Shown here: piece by piece, positions 29,045 to 38,345 of the stretch
How the letters are laid out: each line of letters opens with the position of its first letter
Numbering within the stretch: position 1 is the stretch's first letter
From: Deltaproteobacteria bacterium HGW-Deltaproteobacteria-12
GTDB taxonomy: Bacteria > Desulfobacterota > Syntrophia > Syntrophales > Smithellaceae
NCBI GenBank assembly: GCA_002840565.1
Contig: PHBK01000018.1
Location: forward strand, 88,599 to 152,598
DNA: 64,000 bases
Direction: 5' to 3'
Translations under genes and position numbers: made by a program
The notes under the pieces: model-generated
What the model was told of the DNA's origin: nothing
Databases searched by the model: none
The model's input: the letters and a program-made list of their open reading frames with translations, nothing else

Positions 29045-30301
29045 TTAAAGTATTTCAACAGCCGCGGCCAGGGAAACACCGCCGCCGCCGCAAAGGGTGG
29101 CCAATCCCAGCTTCTTGCCGCGTTTTTTCATTGCATATAACAGGGAAACCATTATCCGGCACCCGGTGGAACCAACCGGATGTCCCAGACCGACGCCTGA
29201 TCCATTGACGTTGGTAATCTCCCTGTTCAGGCCCAGTTCTTTTTCGCAACCAAGGTATTGACCGGCGAATGCTTCGTTTAGTTCGATCAATTCAAAGTCT
29301 TTGATTTTCAGGCCTGATCTTGCTTCCAGATCGCGCACTGCCGGAACGGGACTCAGTCCCATCACCGAGGGATGGCAACCGCCGCGGCCAAAGGCAACAA
29401 TGCGGGCAAGAGGTTTCAGACCCAGTTCTTTGGCTTTTTCTGCGGACATGATCAGCATAGCACTGGCGCCGTCATTAATTCCGGAAGCATTGCCGGCGGT
29501 AACCTTGCCGATCTTCGGAACGAAAGCGGGGGGTAAACTCTTCAGTTCCTCCATCGTCAGGTGAGGACGGAAATGCTCGTCTTTGTCGAAAATAATGGGC
29601 GGTTTGCCTTTTTTCTGGGGAAGTTCGATGGGAACAATTTCGTCTTTGAAATCACCGTTGAGCGTTGCTCTCTCTACATTATTATGGCTGCGCAGAGCGA
29701 CTGCGTCCATTTCTTCACGGGTGACATCATACATCTGAGCTACCAGTTCGGTGGTAATGCCCATGATGTATGGTTTCCCTTTGAACATGTCGATGATTGG
29801 ACCGTCCTTGACGGGGCCTTTTTCCGGGCCCGGAAGCACATGAGAACCGGCATGCAGGCCGTGGATCAGATTATCGACGACGACCTGGTCCTGTAAACGG
29901 TATCCCCAACGGGCTCCGGGGATCGAGTAGGGGGCGCCGGACATGTGCTCCATACCGCCGGCAAGAATGACGTCGGCCATCTCGGCGCGGATTAAAGCCA
30001 TTCCGGAGAGCACTGCTTCCATGCCGGAAATGCAAACACGATTGACTGTAACTGCAGTTACCGTGTCCGGGATGCCAGCCATCAAAGCTGCAACGCGGGT
30101 AACATTGAGGGCATCAACCGGTTCCATGCAACAGCCAAAACGGACGTCATCAATGATAGCCGGATCAATGCCGGCCCGTTTTACCGCTTCTTTCATGGCG
30201 ATGCTTCCTAAAGTGTGAGTATTCAAGTCTCGCAGGGTTCCTCCAAAGGTGCCGATTGCCGTACGACAGGCGGAAACAATTACAACGTCTTTCATTCTCA
30301 T
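29045..30301 (-). CDS. Acetyl-CoA acetyltransferase (thiolase)
   Basis: VNRVCISGMEAVLSG, NVNGSGVGLGHPVGSTGCR, LCGGGGVSLAAAVE. Confidence 0.93.
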   Translation of the reverse strand: MRMKDVVIVSACRTAIGTFGGTLRDLNTHTLGSIAMKEAVKRAGIDPAIIDDVRFGCCMEPVDALNVTRVAALMAGIPDTVTAVTVNRVCISGMEAVLSGMALIRAEMADVILAGGMEHMSGAPYSIPGARWGYRLQDQVVVDNLIHGLHAGSHVLPGPEKGPVKDGPIIDMFKGKPYIMGITTELVAQMYDVTREEMDAVALRSHNNVERATLNGDFKDEIVPIELPQKKGKPPIIFDKDEHFRPHLTMEELKSLPPAFVPKIGKVTAGNASGINDGASAMLIMSAEKAKELGLKPLARIVAFGRGGCHPSVMGLSPVPAVRDLEARSGLKIKDFELIELNEAFAGQYLGCEKELGLNREITNVNGSGVGLGHPVGSTGCRIMVSLLYAMKKRGKKLGLATLCGGGGVSLAAAVEIL

Positions 30302-30574
30302 AACCTCCGTAAAGTTGTATTAACTATTATGTAAAAACGTATATAATACGGGAACATTGCTGTCAACAGAAACGGGTGGGGAAGTATAACTTCAGGTAAA
30401 TTTCTCAAGAAATCCAATTACATAAAACTTCCCGGGACCAACCTCAGATCACATTGTCCTAAATAAATATTCGACAAATCAATGTAATTGCTGTAAATTC
30501 TAAAAAACACATCGGCAATATAATGTGTGAAGAATATATTGTGAATAAGAAATATTTAGACATTTTACGGAGGA

Positions 30575-30793
30575 ATGGTCATGATTTCCGCTGATGAAGC
30601 TATCGCGGAAGTATATTGGACAGCCTTTCAGGCTTTGCCAAAAAGAGAACGTGAAGCTATAATCAATCGTTTTCTGGAAAGTTCTCAACTTATGGAAGAT
30701 GTGATGGACCTGTCCATTATTAAAGAAAGACGAAACGAGTCTTCTCGCTCTCTTAAAGCATATATTTCCGAACGTAAAAGGAAAAATCGCTAA
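30575..30793 (+). CDS. Small antitoxin-like protein (72 aa)
   Basis: RBS acggagg; ADEAIAEVYWTAFQALPKREREAIINRFLES; followed by a RelE-like C-terminal remnant. Confidence 0.5.
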   Translation: MVMISADEAIAEVYWTAFQALPKREREAIINRFLESSQLMEDVMDLSIIKERRNESSRSLKAYISERKRKNR

Positions 30794-30895
30794 TGTCTTG
30801 CTCGATTTATCTATAGAATTCTTTATCAAATCAACAGCAAGAAAAAAATGATCGAAATAATTGCCATTGCACACAGAAAAGACGCTTACCGATAA
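30794..30895 (+). pseudogene. Remnant of RelE/ParE-type toxin C-terminus
   Basis: Reads CLARFIYRILYQINSKKKMIEIIAIAHRKDAYR-stop; typical RelE tail, N-terminus missing. Confidence 0.6.
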
Positions 30896-31024
30896 TTAGT
30901 TTCAAAGGATAACAACGAGGTGTCCAACAAGTTTAGCCAGCCGCCGAGCGCGAAAGTGTATAACTTGCCTCCGGAAAGCTGATGTTGTATAAGAACAACA
31001 ATTTGTTGAAGGGAAAAGTCTTGT

Positions 31025-32173
31025 ATGGTTTTGGGGACGGGCAAGCGCAGCAGTCAGGATTTATTGAAAAAGAGAGTTTTGGAGGCTGGTTTGTGCACCG
31101 GCTGCGGAGCCTGTGTAGGCCTTTGCCCCTATCAAGTTATCTATTCCGACCGGACAGTGCAATTGCACCGCTGCGATCTTAAAGACGGCAAATGCCAGGC
31201 CTTTTGTCCCCGGGCGGAAATTGATTTTGGTTCATTACGGAGCAGGATTTTTGATGCCGCCGATTTGACACCGGAAATTGGCGCCGTCCAGGGTTATTAT
31301 TTTTCCCGGGCTGCCGATCCCCAATTGCGTGCAATCGCCCAGCATGGCGGAACTGTAACTGTCCTAATGGATTTAGCCCTGGCAGAAGGGTTGATTGATT
31401 CGGCGATTGTATCCTCCGGCCGGCGGAATTTAGAGCAAAACAGTGCAATTATCAAAGATAAAGATGAGCTGCGCAAAAAAGCCGGCAGTAAATTTCTTGT
31501 TTCGCCTACTGTTGCCGCCTTTAATCAAACGGCCGCGGAGAGCACCGGGAATATCGGTGTTGTGGTTACGCCTTGCCAGGCACTGGCGCTGGCGAAAATG
31601 AAAATAAAACCCCGGAAAGACGATGCCGACAGTATTGATAGGTTGAAAATAGTTATTGGTTTATACTGCGGCTGGACACTTTCAGCGGAAAAATTTAAAG
31701 CATTGCTTTGGCAAAACAATATTGATCCGGCGGAGATAACCAGTATGGATATTCCTGGCGGCCAGAAGGTTCTGGCGATTAAAACCGCCGGCGGGGAGAA
31801 AATGATTTCTTTTGATTATGTTGATCCCTGCATCAGAGAGGCCTGCCGGTATTGCATCGATAGTACGGCTGAATTCGCCGATATTTCCGTCGGTGCGGCA
31901 CGGTTCGGTGCTGCCGGGGAGGAAATGCGTGGATGGAACCAGATCATAGTTAGAACGTCAAGGGGCAGGCAGTTAGTCGACCTGGCGGTGAGCCGCGGCG
32001 TTCTCGAAATTCGTGAGGCTCCGGCTGAAGCATTACAAGAACTGAAAAAGGCAGCGGCCGCAAAGAAAAAAACAGCCCTGAAAAATATCATTCGGAAAAG
32101 CGGATCGGCCAGGAATCTTCTCTATTTGAGAAGCTCCGACCCCTTTGTGAAAAAGTTTCTGGCAAAAAATTAA
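31025..32173 (+). CDS. FrhB/FdhB-like coenzyme F420 hydrogenase/dehydrogenase beta-subunit family Fe-S protein
   Basis: CTGCGACVGLCPYQVIY; GGTVTVLMDLALAEGLIDSAIV; VVVTPCQALAL; start site uncertain. Confidence 0.8.
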   Translation: MVLGTGKRSSQDLLKKRVLEAGLCTGCGACVGLCPYQVIYSDRTVQLHRCDLKDGKCQAFCPRAEIDFGSLRSRIFDAADLTPEIGAVQGYYFSRAADPQLRAIAQHGGTVTVLMDLALAEGLIDSAIVSSGRRNLEQNSAIIKDKDELRKKAGSKFLVSPTVAAFNQTAAESTGNIGVVVTPCQALALAKMKIKPRKDDADSIDRLKIVIGLYCGWTLSAEKFKALLWQNNIDPAEITSMDIPGGQKVLAIKTAGGEKMISFDYVDPCIREACRYCIDSTAEFADISVGAARFGAAGEEMRGWNQIIVRTSRGRQLVDLAVSRGVLEIREAPAEALQELKKAAAAKKKTALKNIIRKSGSARNLLYLRSSDPFVKKFLAKN

Positions 32174-32184
32174 AAGGCAGGCAC

Positions 32185-34125
32185 ATGTCGAAATTACTCA
32201 GTCCGGCTCATTGTGAAGTCCTTTTCATGGGCAATGAAGCCATCGCCCGCGGGGCGCTGGAAGCAGGAGTTAATGTAGCGTGCGCGTATCCGGGAACGCC
32301 TTCTTCGGAAATAATTGAAAGTCTGTCCACTGTAAGTCGGGAGAGAAATCTTTATGTGGAATGGTCAACCAACGAGAAAGTAGCGCTGGAAGTCGCCGCC
32401 GCCGCCTCTTTTGCGGGGTTGCGTTCCCTCTGCGCGATGAAGCAAAACGGCGTCAATGTGGCGTCTGATTTTCTGCTGCACCTGGCCTCTTCCGGCACAC
32501 GCGGCGGGATAGTGCTGGTAACATGCGAAGATCCTGGAGCTCTTTCCAGCGTCAACGAAGGGGATTCACGGTATTTTGCGCGCATGCTGGAGATACCGCT
32601 TCTGGAACCGGCAAATTTTCAGGAAGCCAAGGACCTGACCAGGTGGGCGTTTGAATTATCCGAAAAAATAAGAAATATTGTTGTTTTGCGTTCGGTTACA
32701 CGCATGTCCCATGCCAGCGGGAACGTGGTCTGCGGCAGGCTGCCGGTTAAACGCCGCAGAGCCGTTTTTGTTTATGACGGTTCAATTATGGATCCGCTGA
32801 GAGGGCCGGTTATCAGCACGCCGGTTGTCGCCAAACACACCCTGCAGCAGGAAAAATTAAAGACAGCAACAGCACTTTTTGAAGACAGTCCTTTTAATTC
32901 TTACAGCGGCCCCGGAAAACCGGAACTGCTTTTGATCACAAGCAGCGCCTGCTTCCTTTATAGCCAGGAGGCAATTGGCATGCTGAATCTGCAAAAGCGC
33001 GCGGGCATTTTAAAACTGGGCTGCACCTGGCCGCTGCCGCCAAAGTTATTAAAGAAGTATTTAAAATCAGCCAGGCAAGTAATGATTGTCGAAGAAGTAC
33101 TGCCATTTTTGGAAGAAAATGTGAAAACTCTGGCCGCAGGCATGGCCGGGGAAATCGGCAGCAAGAAATTTTACGGGAAACTGGACGGCACTTTGCCCTC
33201 AGTGGGTGAACTCAGCCCCGATCTGCTGGTAGCGGCTTTAAGTAAAATATTCCAGATTAAAGTTGACTCCATACCCGCCGCTTATCGGGAGGAAATCAGC
33301 AAAATTGCTCCCATAATTCCTCTGCGGGAACAAACAATGTGCCCGGGCTGTCCGCATCGCGCCTCCTTCTGGAACATTTCCCATGCCATCCAGCTTGACG
33401 GCCGGGAAGGTATTGTCTGCGGCGACATCGGCTGTTACGCCCTCGCTGCTCTTTACCCCTCCTGCGGGTTCAATACCGTGCGCACGCTGCATTCCATGGG
33501 TTCAGGTACAGGCATTGCCAGTGGATTTGCCAAGCTGGGGCAGTTTGGATTTGATAAACCGGTTATTGCGGTTTGCGGGGATTCCACATTCTATCATGCC
33601 GCCATTCCCGCATTAATCAATGCACAGCATAACCGCGCGGATATTACTTTTATAGTGCTGGATAATTCCGGTACGGCCATGACCGGATTTCAGCCGCACC
33701 CCGGTTTAACTGTCGGAGCGACGGGAGAAACATTGCCCGCCGTGGATATTGCAGGAATTTGTGCAGCGATCGGAGCAAAAGTCGCCATCAGTGATCCCTT
33801 TGATCTCGAAAATACCAGCCGGATTCTGAATGCTTTTATGGCGGAAAAAGGCTGTTTAAAAGTGCTCATCCTGCGGCAGATATGCGCTTTGAGCCCGGAG
33901 AAAAAAGGCAAGAAGAAATTCCTGATGCAGGTGGATGAGGAACTTTGCCTCGGTGAAAATTGCGGCTGCAACCGCCTGTGCACACGTATTTTCCGCTGTC
34001 CGGCTCTGGTTTGGGATCGAACCAGGAAGAAAGCTGTCATTGATGATGTTATTTGTGCGGGGTGCGGAGTGTGCTATTCCATCTGCCCCCGGAAGGCGAT
34101 CACGAAAGCGGAGGCCGGAAATTAA
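32185..34125 (+). CDS. iorA: Indolepyruvate ferredoxin oxidoreductase subunit alpha
   Basis: GNEAIARGALEAGVNVACAYPGTPSSEI, TMCPGCPHR, GDIGCYAL, GDSTFYHAAIPALINA, C-terminal CxxCxxC ferredoxin. Confidence 0.93.
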   Translation: MSKLLSPAHCEVLFMGNEAIARGALEAGVNVACAYPGTPSSEIIESLSTVSRERNLYVEWSTNEKVALEVAAAASFAGLRSLCAMKQNGVNVASDFLLHLASSGTRGGIVLVTCEDPGALSSVNEGDSRYFARMLEIPLLEPANFQEAKDLTRWAFELSEKIRNIVVLRSVTRMSHASGNVVCGRLPVKRRRAVFVYDGSIMDPLRGPVISTPVVAKHTLQQEKLKTATALFEDSPFNSYSGPGKPELLLITSSACFLYSQEAIGMLNLQKRAGILKLGCTWPLPPKLLKKYLKSARQVMIVEEVLPFLEENVKTLAAGMAGEIGSKKFYGKLDGTLPSVGELSPDLLVAALSKIFQIKVDSIPAAYREEISKIAPIIPLREQTMCPGCPHRASFWNISHAIQLDGREGIVCGDIGCYALAALYPSCGFNTVRTLHSMGSGTGIASGFAKLGQFGFDKPVIAVCGDSTFYHAAIPALINAQHNRADITFIVLDNSGTAMTGFQPHPGLTVGATGETLPAVDIAGICAAIGAKVAISDPFDLENTSRILNAFMAEKGCLKVLILRQICALSPEKKGKKKFLMQVDEELCLGENCGCNRLCTRIFRCPALVWDRTRKKAVIDDVICAGCGVCYSICPRKAITKAEAGN

Positions 34126-34740
34126 ATGAAACACCGCATGTCGTTAAAAGATCCAATAAATGTAATCATCACCGGAGTAGGGGGGCAGGGTAATGTTTTG
34201 GCCTCCCGTGTGCTGGCCGGCATGCTGGTTGATGCCGGTTTTTATGTCACCATTGGCGAGACCTTTGGCATGTCGCAGCGCGGTGGTTCCGTGATGAGCC
34301 ATCTGCGGATATCGGAAAAATCCGTCCGAAGCCCACAGATACCTCAGGGTCGGGCCGACATTATAGTCGCTCTGGAGCCTGCAGAGGCTCTGCGCGTCCT
34401 GGCAAGATATGGCAATCCCGCAATTGCGGTGTTGTCCAATTCCCGCGTAGTCTATCCCATCGGTGTTATTACCGGCGAGTTGAATTATCCGTCACTGGCG
34501 GAAATACAGGATGTCTTACGCAGAACTGCCGCGAAGAACTGGTTGATTGATGCCACGGGTGAGGCCGTGCAATTAGGCAATCCGGTCTTGAGCAATATCA
34601 TAATGATCGGAGCATTATCCGCAACAAAATTGCTTCCTTTCAGCCGCCGGGAATTTGAAAAAGAGATTGCCAGGAATATGACAGCTGATAAACGGCGGAT
34701 CAATTTGGCGGCCTTTGACATTGGCGCCGGAATGATTTAA
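34126..34740 (+). CDS. iorB: Indolepyruvate oxidoreductase subunit beta
   Basis: NVIITGVGGQGNVLASRVLAGMLVDAG...GMSQRGGSVMSHLR; abuts iorA. Confidence 0.9.
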   Translation: MKHRMSLKDPINVIITGVGGQGNVLASRVLAGMLVDAGFYVTIGETFGMSQRGGSVMSHLRISEKSVRSPQIPQGRADIIVALEPAEALRVLARYGNPAIAVLSNSRVVYPIGVITGELNYPSLAEIQDVLRRTAAKNWLIDATGEAVQLGNPVLSNIIMIGALSATKLLPFSRREFEKEIARNMTADKRRINLAAFDIGAGMI

Positions 34741-34805
34741 TCTTCCGGCAAAAAAGACGTTATCTAAAATAATATTAGTTATTCTGAATTATACGGGGTG
34801 AAGAA

Positions 34806-36020
34806 ATGAGCAATATCTATTCGGCAATTAAAATAAGCGATCATGTTTACTGGGTGGGGGCAATAGATTGGACGATTCGGGATTTTCACGGTTACACCAC
34901 TCCTCACGGCAGTACATATAATGCTTATCTGGTCATGGCCGACAAAATAACACTGATTGATACGGTCAAGGCGCCGTTCAAAGATGAAATGGTCAGCCGG
35001 ATCAAGTCTGTCGTAGACCCTGCTCAGATTAAATACATCATTTCCAATCATTCGGAGATGGATCATTCGGGCTGCCTGCCGGAATTGATTGACACCATCA
35101 AACCGGAAAAGGTTTTTGCTTCAGCAGTCGGAGTCAGGACGCTCCAAGAACTTTTCCATGATTCGCACGAAATTATTCCACTGAAGGACGGGGAAGGTTT
35201 AAGCCTGGGAAACATGGAATTAACTTTCATGGAAACCCGCATGATTCACTGGCCGGACAGTATGTTTACTTATCTGGTCCAAGATCAGGTTTTATTTTCC
35301 CAGGATGCTTTTGGCATGCATCTGGGGTCATTAGAAAGATTCGCTGATGAGATTCCGGCGGCTCAATTGGAATACGAAGCGGCAACTTACTATGCTAATA
35401 TTGTTTTACCTTATTCGCCGATTGTGCTGAGGGCTTTGCAGAAAGTGACCGCGGCAGGGTGGAAAATCAAAGTAATCGCTCCCGATCATGGTCCAATCTG
35501 GCGGAAAGATTTGGGAAAAATCATCGAGCTTTATCAGCAATGGGCGACACAGAAACCAACCGCCAAGGCCGTGATAGTTTATGCGACCATGTGGCATTCG
35601 ACGGAAAAAATGGCCGGGGCTATCGCCGAAGCTTTAGCGGGGGAAGGCATTAAAGTAAGGCTCCTGTCCATGAATGAAACGCACCGCAGTGAAGTTGTTT
35701 ATGAAGTATTGAATGCCGGAGCTTTAATTGTCGGCTCCTCCACTTTAAACAACAATATCCTGCCGGCTATGGCCGATGTGATGACCTATCTGAAAGGTTT
35801 AAAACCGGCCAATCTGATCGGGGCGTCTTTTGGTTCCTATGGATGGAGCGGCGAGTCGGTGCGTCATTTGGAAGACATGCTCAAGGAAATGAAAGTGTCC
35901 ATTGCCGCCGAGTCGGTTGCCGTTAAACATGTGCCGGATGCGGTTGCTCTGATAAAATGTCAGGAATTGGGAAAAGCAATAGCAGCAAAATTGAAAGAAA
36001 GAATCTCTTTTCATTCATAG
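34806..36020 (+). CDS. FprA family A-type flavoprotein (flavodiiron protein)
   Basis: Diiron motif HSEMDHSG, HWPDSM, SQDAFGMH; C-terminal flavodoxin VIVYATMWHSTEKMAGAIAEAL. Confidence 0.92.
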   Translation: MSNIYSAIKISDHVYWVGAIDWTIRDFHGYTTPHGSTYNAYLVMADKITLIDTVKAPFKDEMVSRIKSVVDPAQIKYIISNHSEMDHSGCLPELIDTIKPEKVFASAVGVRTLQELFHDSHEIIPLKDGEGLSLGNMELTFMETRMIHWPDSMFTYLVQDQVLFSQDAFGMHLGSLERFADEIPAAQLEYEAATYYANIVLPYSPIVLRALQKVTAAGWKIKVIAPDHGPIWRKDLGKIIELYQQWATQKPTAKAVIVYATMWHSTEKMAGAIAEALAGEGIKVRLLSMNETHRSEVVYEVLNAGALIVGSSTLNNNILPAMADVMTYLKGLKPANLIGASFGSYGWSGESVRHLEDMLKEMKVSIAAESVAVKHVPDAVALIKCQELGKAIAAKLKERISFHS

Positions 36021-36044
36021 AAGTATAAAAAACGGAGGTGGAAA

Positions 36045-36203
36045 ATGAAGAAGTATGTATGTGGTGTATGTGGTTATGTTTATGATCCGGCCAAGGGAGA
36101 CAAGGACGGGAATATTCCCGGCGGAACAAAGTTTGAGAGCCTCCCGGAAGACTGGACCTGTCCGGTATGTGGGGCGGGTAAAGAGGAATTTTCACCAGAA
36201 TAA
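36045..36203 (+). CDS. Rubredoxin (52 aa, absent from the ORF track)
   Basis: Direct translation [55 protein letters not shown] acggaggtgg. Confidence 0.97.
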   Translation: MKKYVCGVCGYVYDPAKGDKDGNIPGGTKFESLPEDWTCPVCGAGKEEFSPE

Positions 36204-36274
36204 CGTTCCGATTTCAAATCAAAGCGCTATCTTTATTTGCCGAGACTGCCCGGCGCTTGTGACTTTGTCGCAGT

Positions 36275-36354
36275 GTCTTTGCGAGCGAATGTAATGAGCG
36301 AAGCAATCTCAGGCAGTTAGATTGCCACGGCGCCCGAGGGTCGCCTCGCAATGA
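36275..36354. repeat. Dispersed intergenic repeat with long stem
   Basis: GTCTTTGCGAG...GCAATCTcaggcagttAGATTGC...CCTCGCAATGAC. Confidence 0.7.
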
Positions 36355-36452
36355 CAAACGAGGATTACGACACAGTTTCGAATGCCCGAGTCGCCCTCTT
36401 GATAGTATCTTTGATTTGAAACAAAAAATAAAAGAACTGGAAAGGTAAATCT

Positions 36453-36950
36453 ATGGATAAGATCAAAGAAGCGTTAAATCAGGCTTTTGTCGGAGAGGCA
36501 AAGGCGGCTCTGCGCCTCAAGGTTTATGCCCAGAAAGCGGAGCAGGAGGGCTATACGCAGATGGCCCGGCTTTTCCGGGTGATTGCCTTTTCCGAAGAAA
36601 TTCATGGCGCCCGGGCATTGCGCATCCTCAAGGAAATTAAAAGCACAGAAGAGAATCTGGCGGCCAGTTTTGAATCGGAAATGAAAGTTGCCGAAGTAGC
36701 CTATGATCAATTTGTCAAAATAGCTGAAGAAGCCGGGGACCGGTTGGCCCTGCTGCAATTCAGCCAGAGCAAGGATGTTGAAGAAACACATGCGAAACTC
36801 TATAAACAAGCCATGGCTGATTTTATGGAGGAAAGAGAAACGACATATTACGTCTGTAATGTCTGCGGATACGTTGCGGACGGCATTCTGCCTGATGAAT
36901 GCCCCGTTTGCGGCGCCAGGAAAGAACAATTTGTCGGCTTTGAACAGTAA
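36453..36950 (+). CDS. Rubrerythrin family protein
   Basis: FSEEIHGARALRIL, C-terminal YVCNVCGYVADGILPDECPVCGA. Confidence 0.92.
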   Translation: MDKIKEALNQAFVGEAKAALRLKVYAQKAEQEGYTQMARLFRVIAFSEEIHGARALRILKEIKSTEENLAASFESEMKVAEVAYDQFVKIAEEAGDRLALLQFSQSKDVEETHAKLYKQAMADFMEERETTYYVCNVCGYVADGILPDECPVCGARKEQFVGFEQ

Positions 36951-36992
36951 AAAACTGATAGCTTATCTGTCCGACTAAACAATGAGGCGAGG

Positions 36993-37835
36993 ATGAAAAT
37001 TTGGCGCAGTATTACTGCCATATTATTGGTCTTGTGCATTTTATTGCCTCAGAGCGCCGGCAGTGAGGAAAAGCCCCTCTGGGAATTAGGCATAGGGACC
37101 GGAATTCTGAGGATGCCCGATTATCGTGGTTCGGATGAAAGCAGATGGTATTTGCTGCCCTATCCCTATGTCATTTATCGCGGCGCCATCTTAAAAATCG
37201 ATGAACAGCGTATCTCCGGACAGATTTTTAAAACGGACAGAGTTTTACTGGACTTTAGCGGCTTTGGCGCCGTTCCGGTTAAAAGCTCCGATAATACCGC
37301 CCGCGCCGGCATGCCGGATTTGGATCCGACTTTTGAAATGGGGCCGTCTTTAAAAATAATTGTTACGGAAAGCAAGGCCGATGGTTATAAATTGAGTCTT
37401 GCTTTGCCCCTGCGGGCATTCTTTTCCACCGATTTCTCCTCCGTCCGCCATGAAGGCTGGGTATTCAGCCCGCGCATTAATCTGGAAAAGAAAGACTTGA
37501 TTCCGGCAACCGGGCTGAATCTGGGAATTTCCGCCGGACCGATGTTTACTGACAGCTCTTATAATGCGTATTTCTATACAGTGGAACCTGCTTATGCTGC
37601 GGGATCGCGCCCGGCCTATGCGGCAGGCGGGGGATACAGCGGTTCCACGCTTACGGTGGGGGTGAAGAAAACATATAAACGGCTTGTTTTTAATGCTTTT
37701 ATCAGTGCTGATTTTCTCCAGGGCGCTGTTTTTGAAGACAGTCCTCTGGTGAAAACCAGAACTTCCGTGATGAGCGGATTTAGTGTTTCCTGGATTTTTT
37801 TTCAATCAGCTAAAACTGTGACCGCGGATAAATAA
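36993..37835 (+). CDS. MipA/OmpV family outer membrane protein
   Basis: Signal peptide; WELGIGTGILRMPDYRGSDESRWYLLPYPYVIYRG. Confidence 0.85.
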   Translation: MKIWRSITAILLVLCILLPQSAGSEEKPLWELGIGTGILRMPDYRGSDESRWYLLPYPYVIYRGAILKIDEQRISGQIFKTDRVLLDFSGFGAVPVKSSDNTARAGMPDLDPTFEMGPSLKIIVTESKADGYKLSLALPLRAFFSTDFSSVRHEGWVFSPRINLEKKDLIPATGLNLGISAGPMFTDSSYNAYFYTVEPAYAAGSRPAYAAGGGYSGSTLTVGVKKTYKRLVFNAFISADFLQGAVFEDSPLVKTRTSVMSGFSVSWIFFQSAKTVTADK

Positions 37836-37895
37836 GATTAATTAAGACAGACACAAGAAATAAATTCGGAAATATGAAAAGACTTATTTAAGGTT

Positions 37896-38345
37896 GTGAC
37901 CATGATTGTGATTATAACGCGATGGCTTATTATAACAGTGGCCATAATGCTGTCCTCGTTGCTTATTCCGGGAATTAGAATAGATTCATTGCCCACAGCG
38001 GTTATTGCCGCAGGACTTTTGGGAATGATCAATATTTTCATTCGACCTCTATTGATTATTCTTACCCTGCCTTTGAATATTATAACGCTGGGTTTGTTCT
38101 CTTTCATTATTAATGCCTTCCTGCTGAAGCTGGTGGCCTGGTTTGTGACCGGCCTCGAAGTTGATGGATTTTTTGCCGCGTTTTTGGGGGCATTGGTAAT
38201 CAGTCTTACGAACTGGCTGGCCAATCGTTTTATTGTGGCTTCCGCAATCAGGCCGGACAGACCAGACAGGCCGATCAGGCCGCCGCGGCCGGATAAGCAT
38301 GACTGCATAGATTTAGAACAAAAAGGCAATGGGAAATGGGAGTAG
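37896..38345 (+). CDS. Phage-holin-family (PF04020-like) membrane protein
   Basis: Four TM segments; [40 protein letters not shown]. Confidence 0.85.
   Translation: MTMIVIITRWLIITVAIMLSSLLIPGIRIDSLPTAVIAAGLLGMINIFIRPLLIILTLPLNIITLGLFSFIINAFLLKLVAWFVTGLEVDGFFAAFLGALVISLTNWLANRFIVASAIRPDRPDRPIRPPRPDKHDCIDLEQKGNGKWE

Noticed and set aside
31025-32173. Evidence that the organism uses coenzyme F420
   Set aside because: FrhB-like domains occur widely in bacteria without F420; no F420 genes in view.
37896-38345. Prophage holin
   Set aside because: The family name is misleading; this 4-TM type is a common chromosomal membrane protein and no phage genes are nearby.
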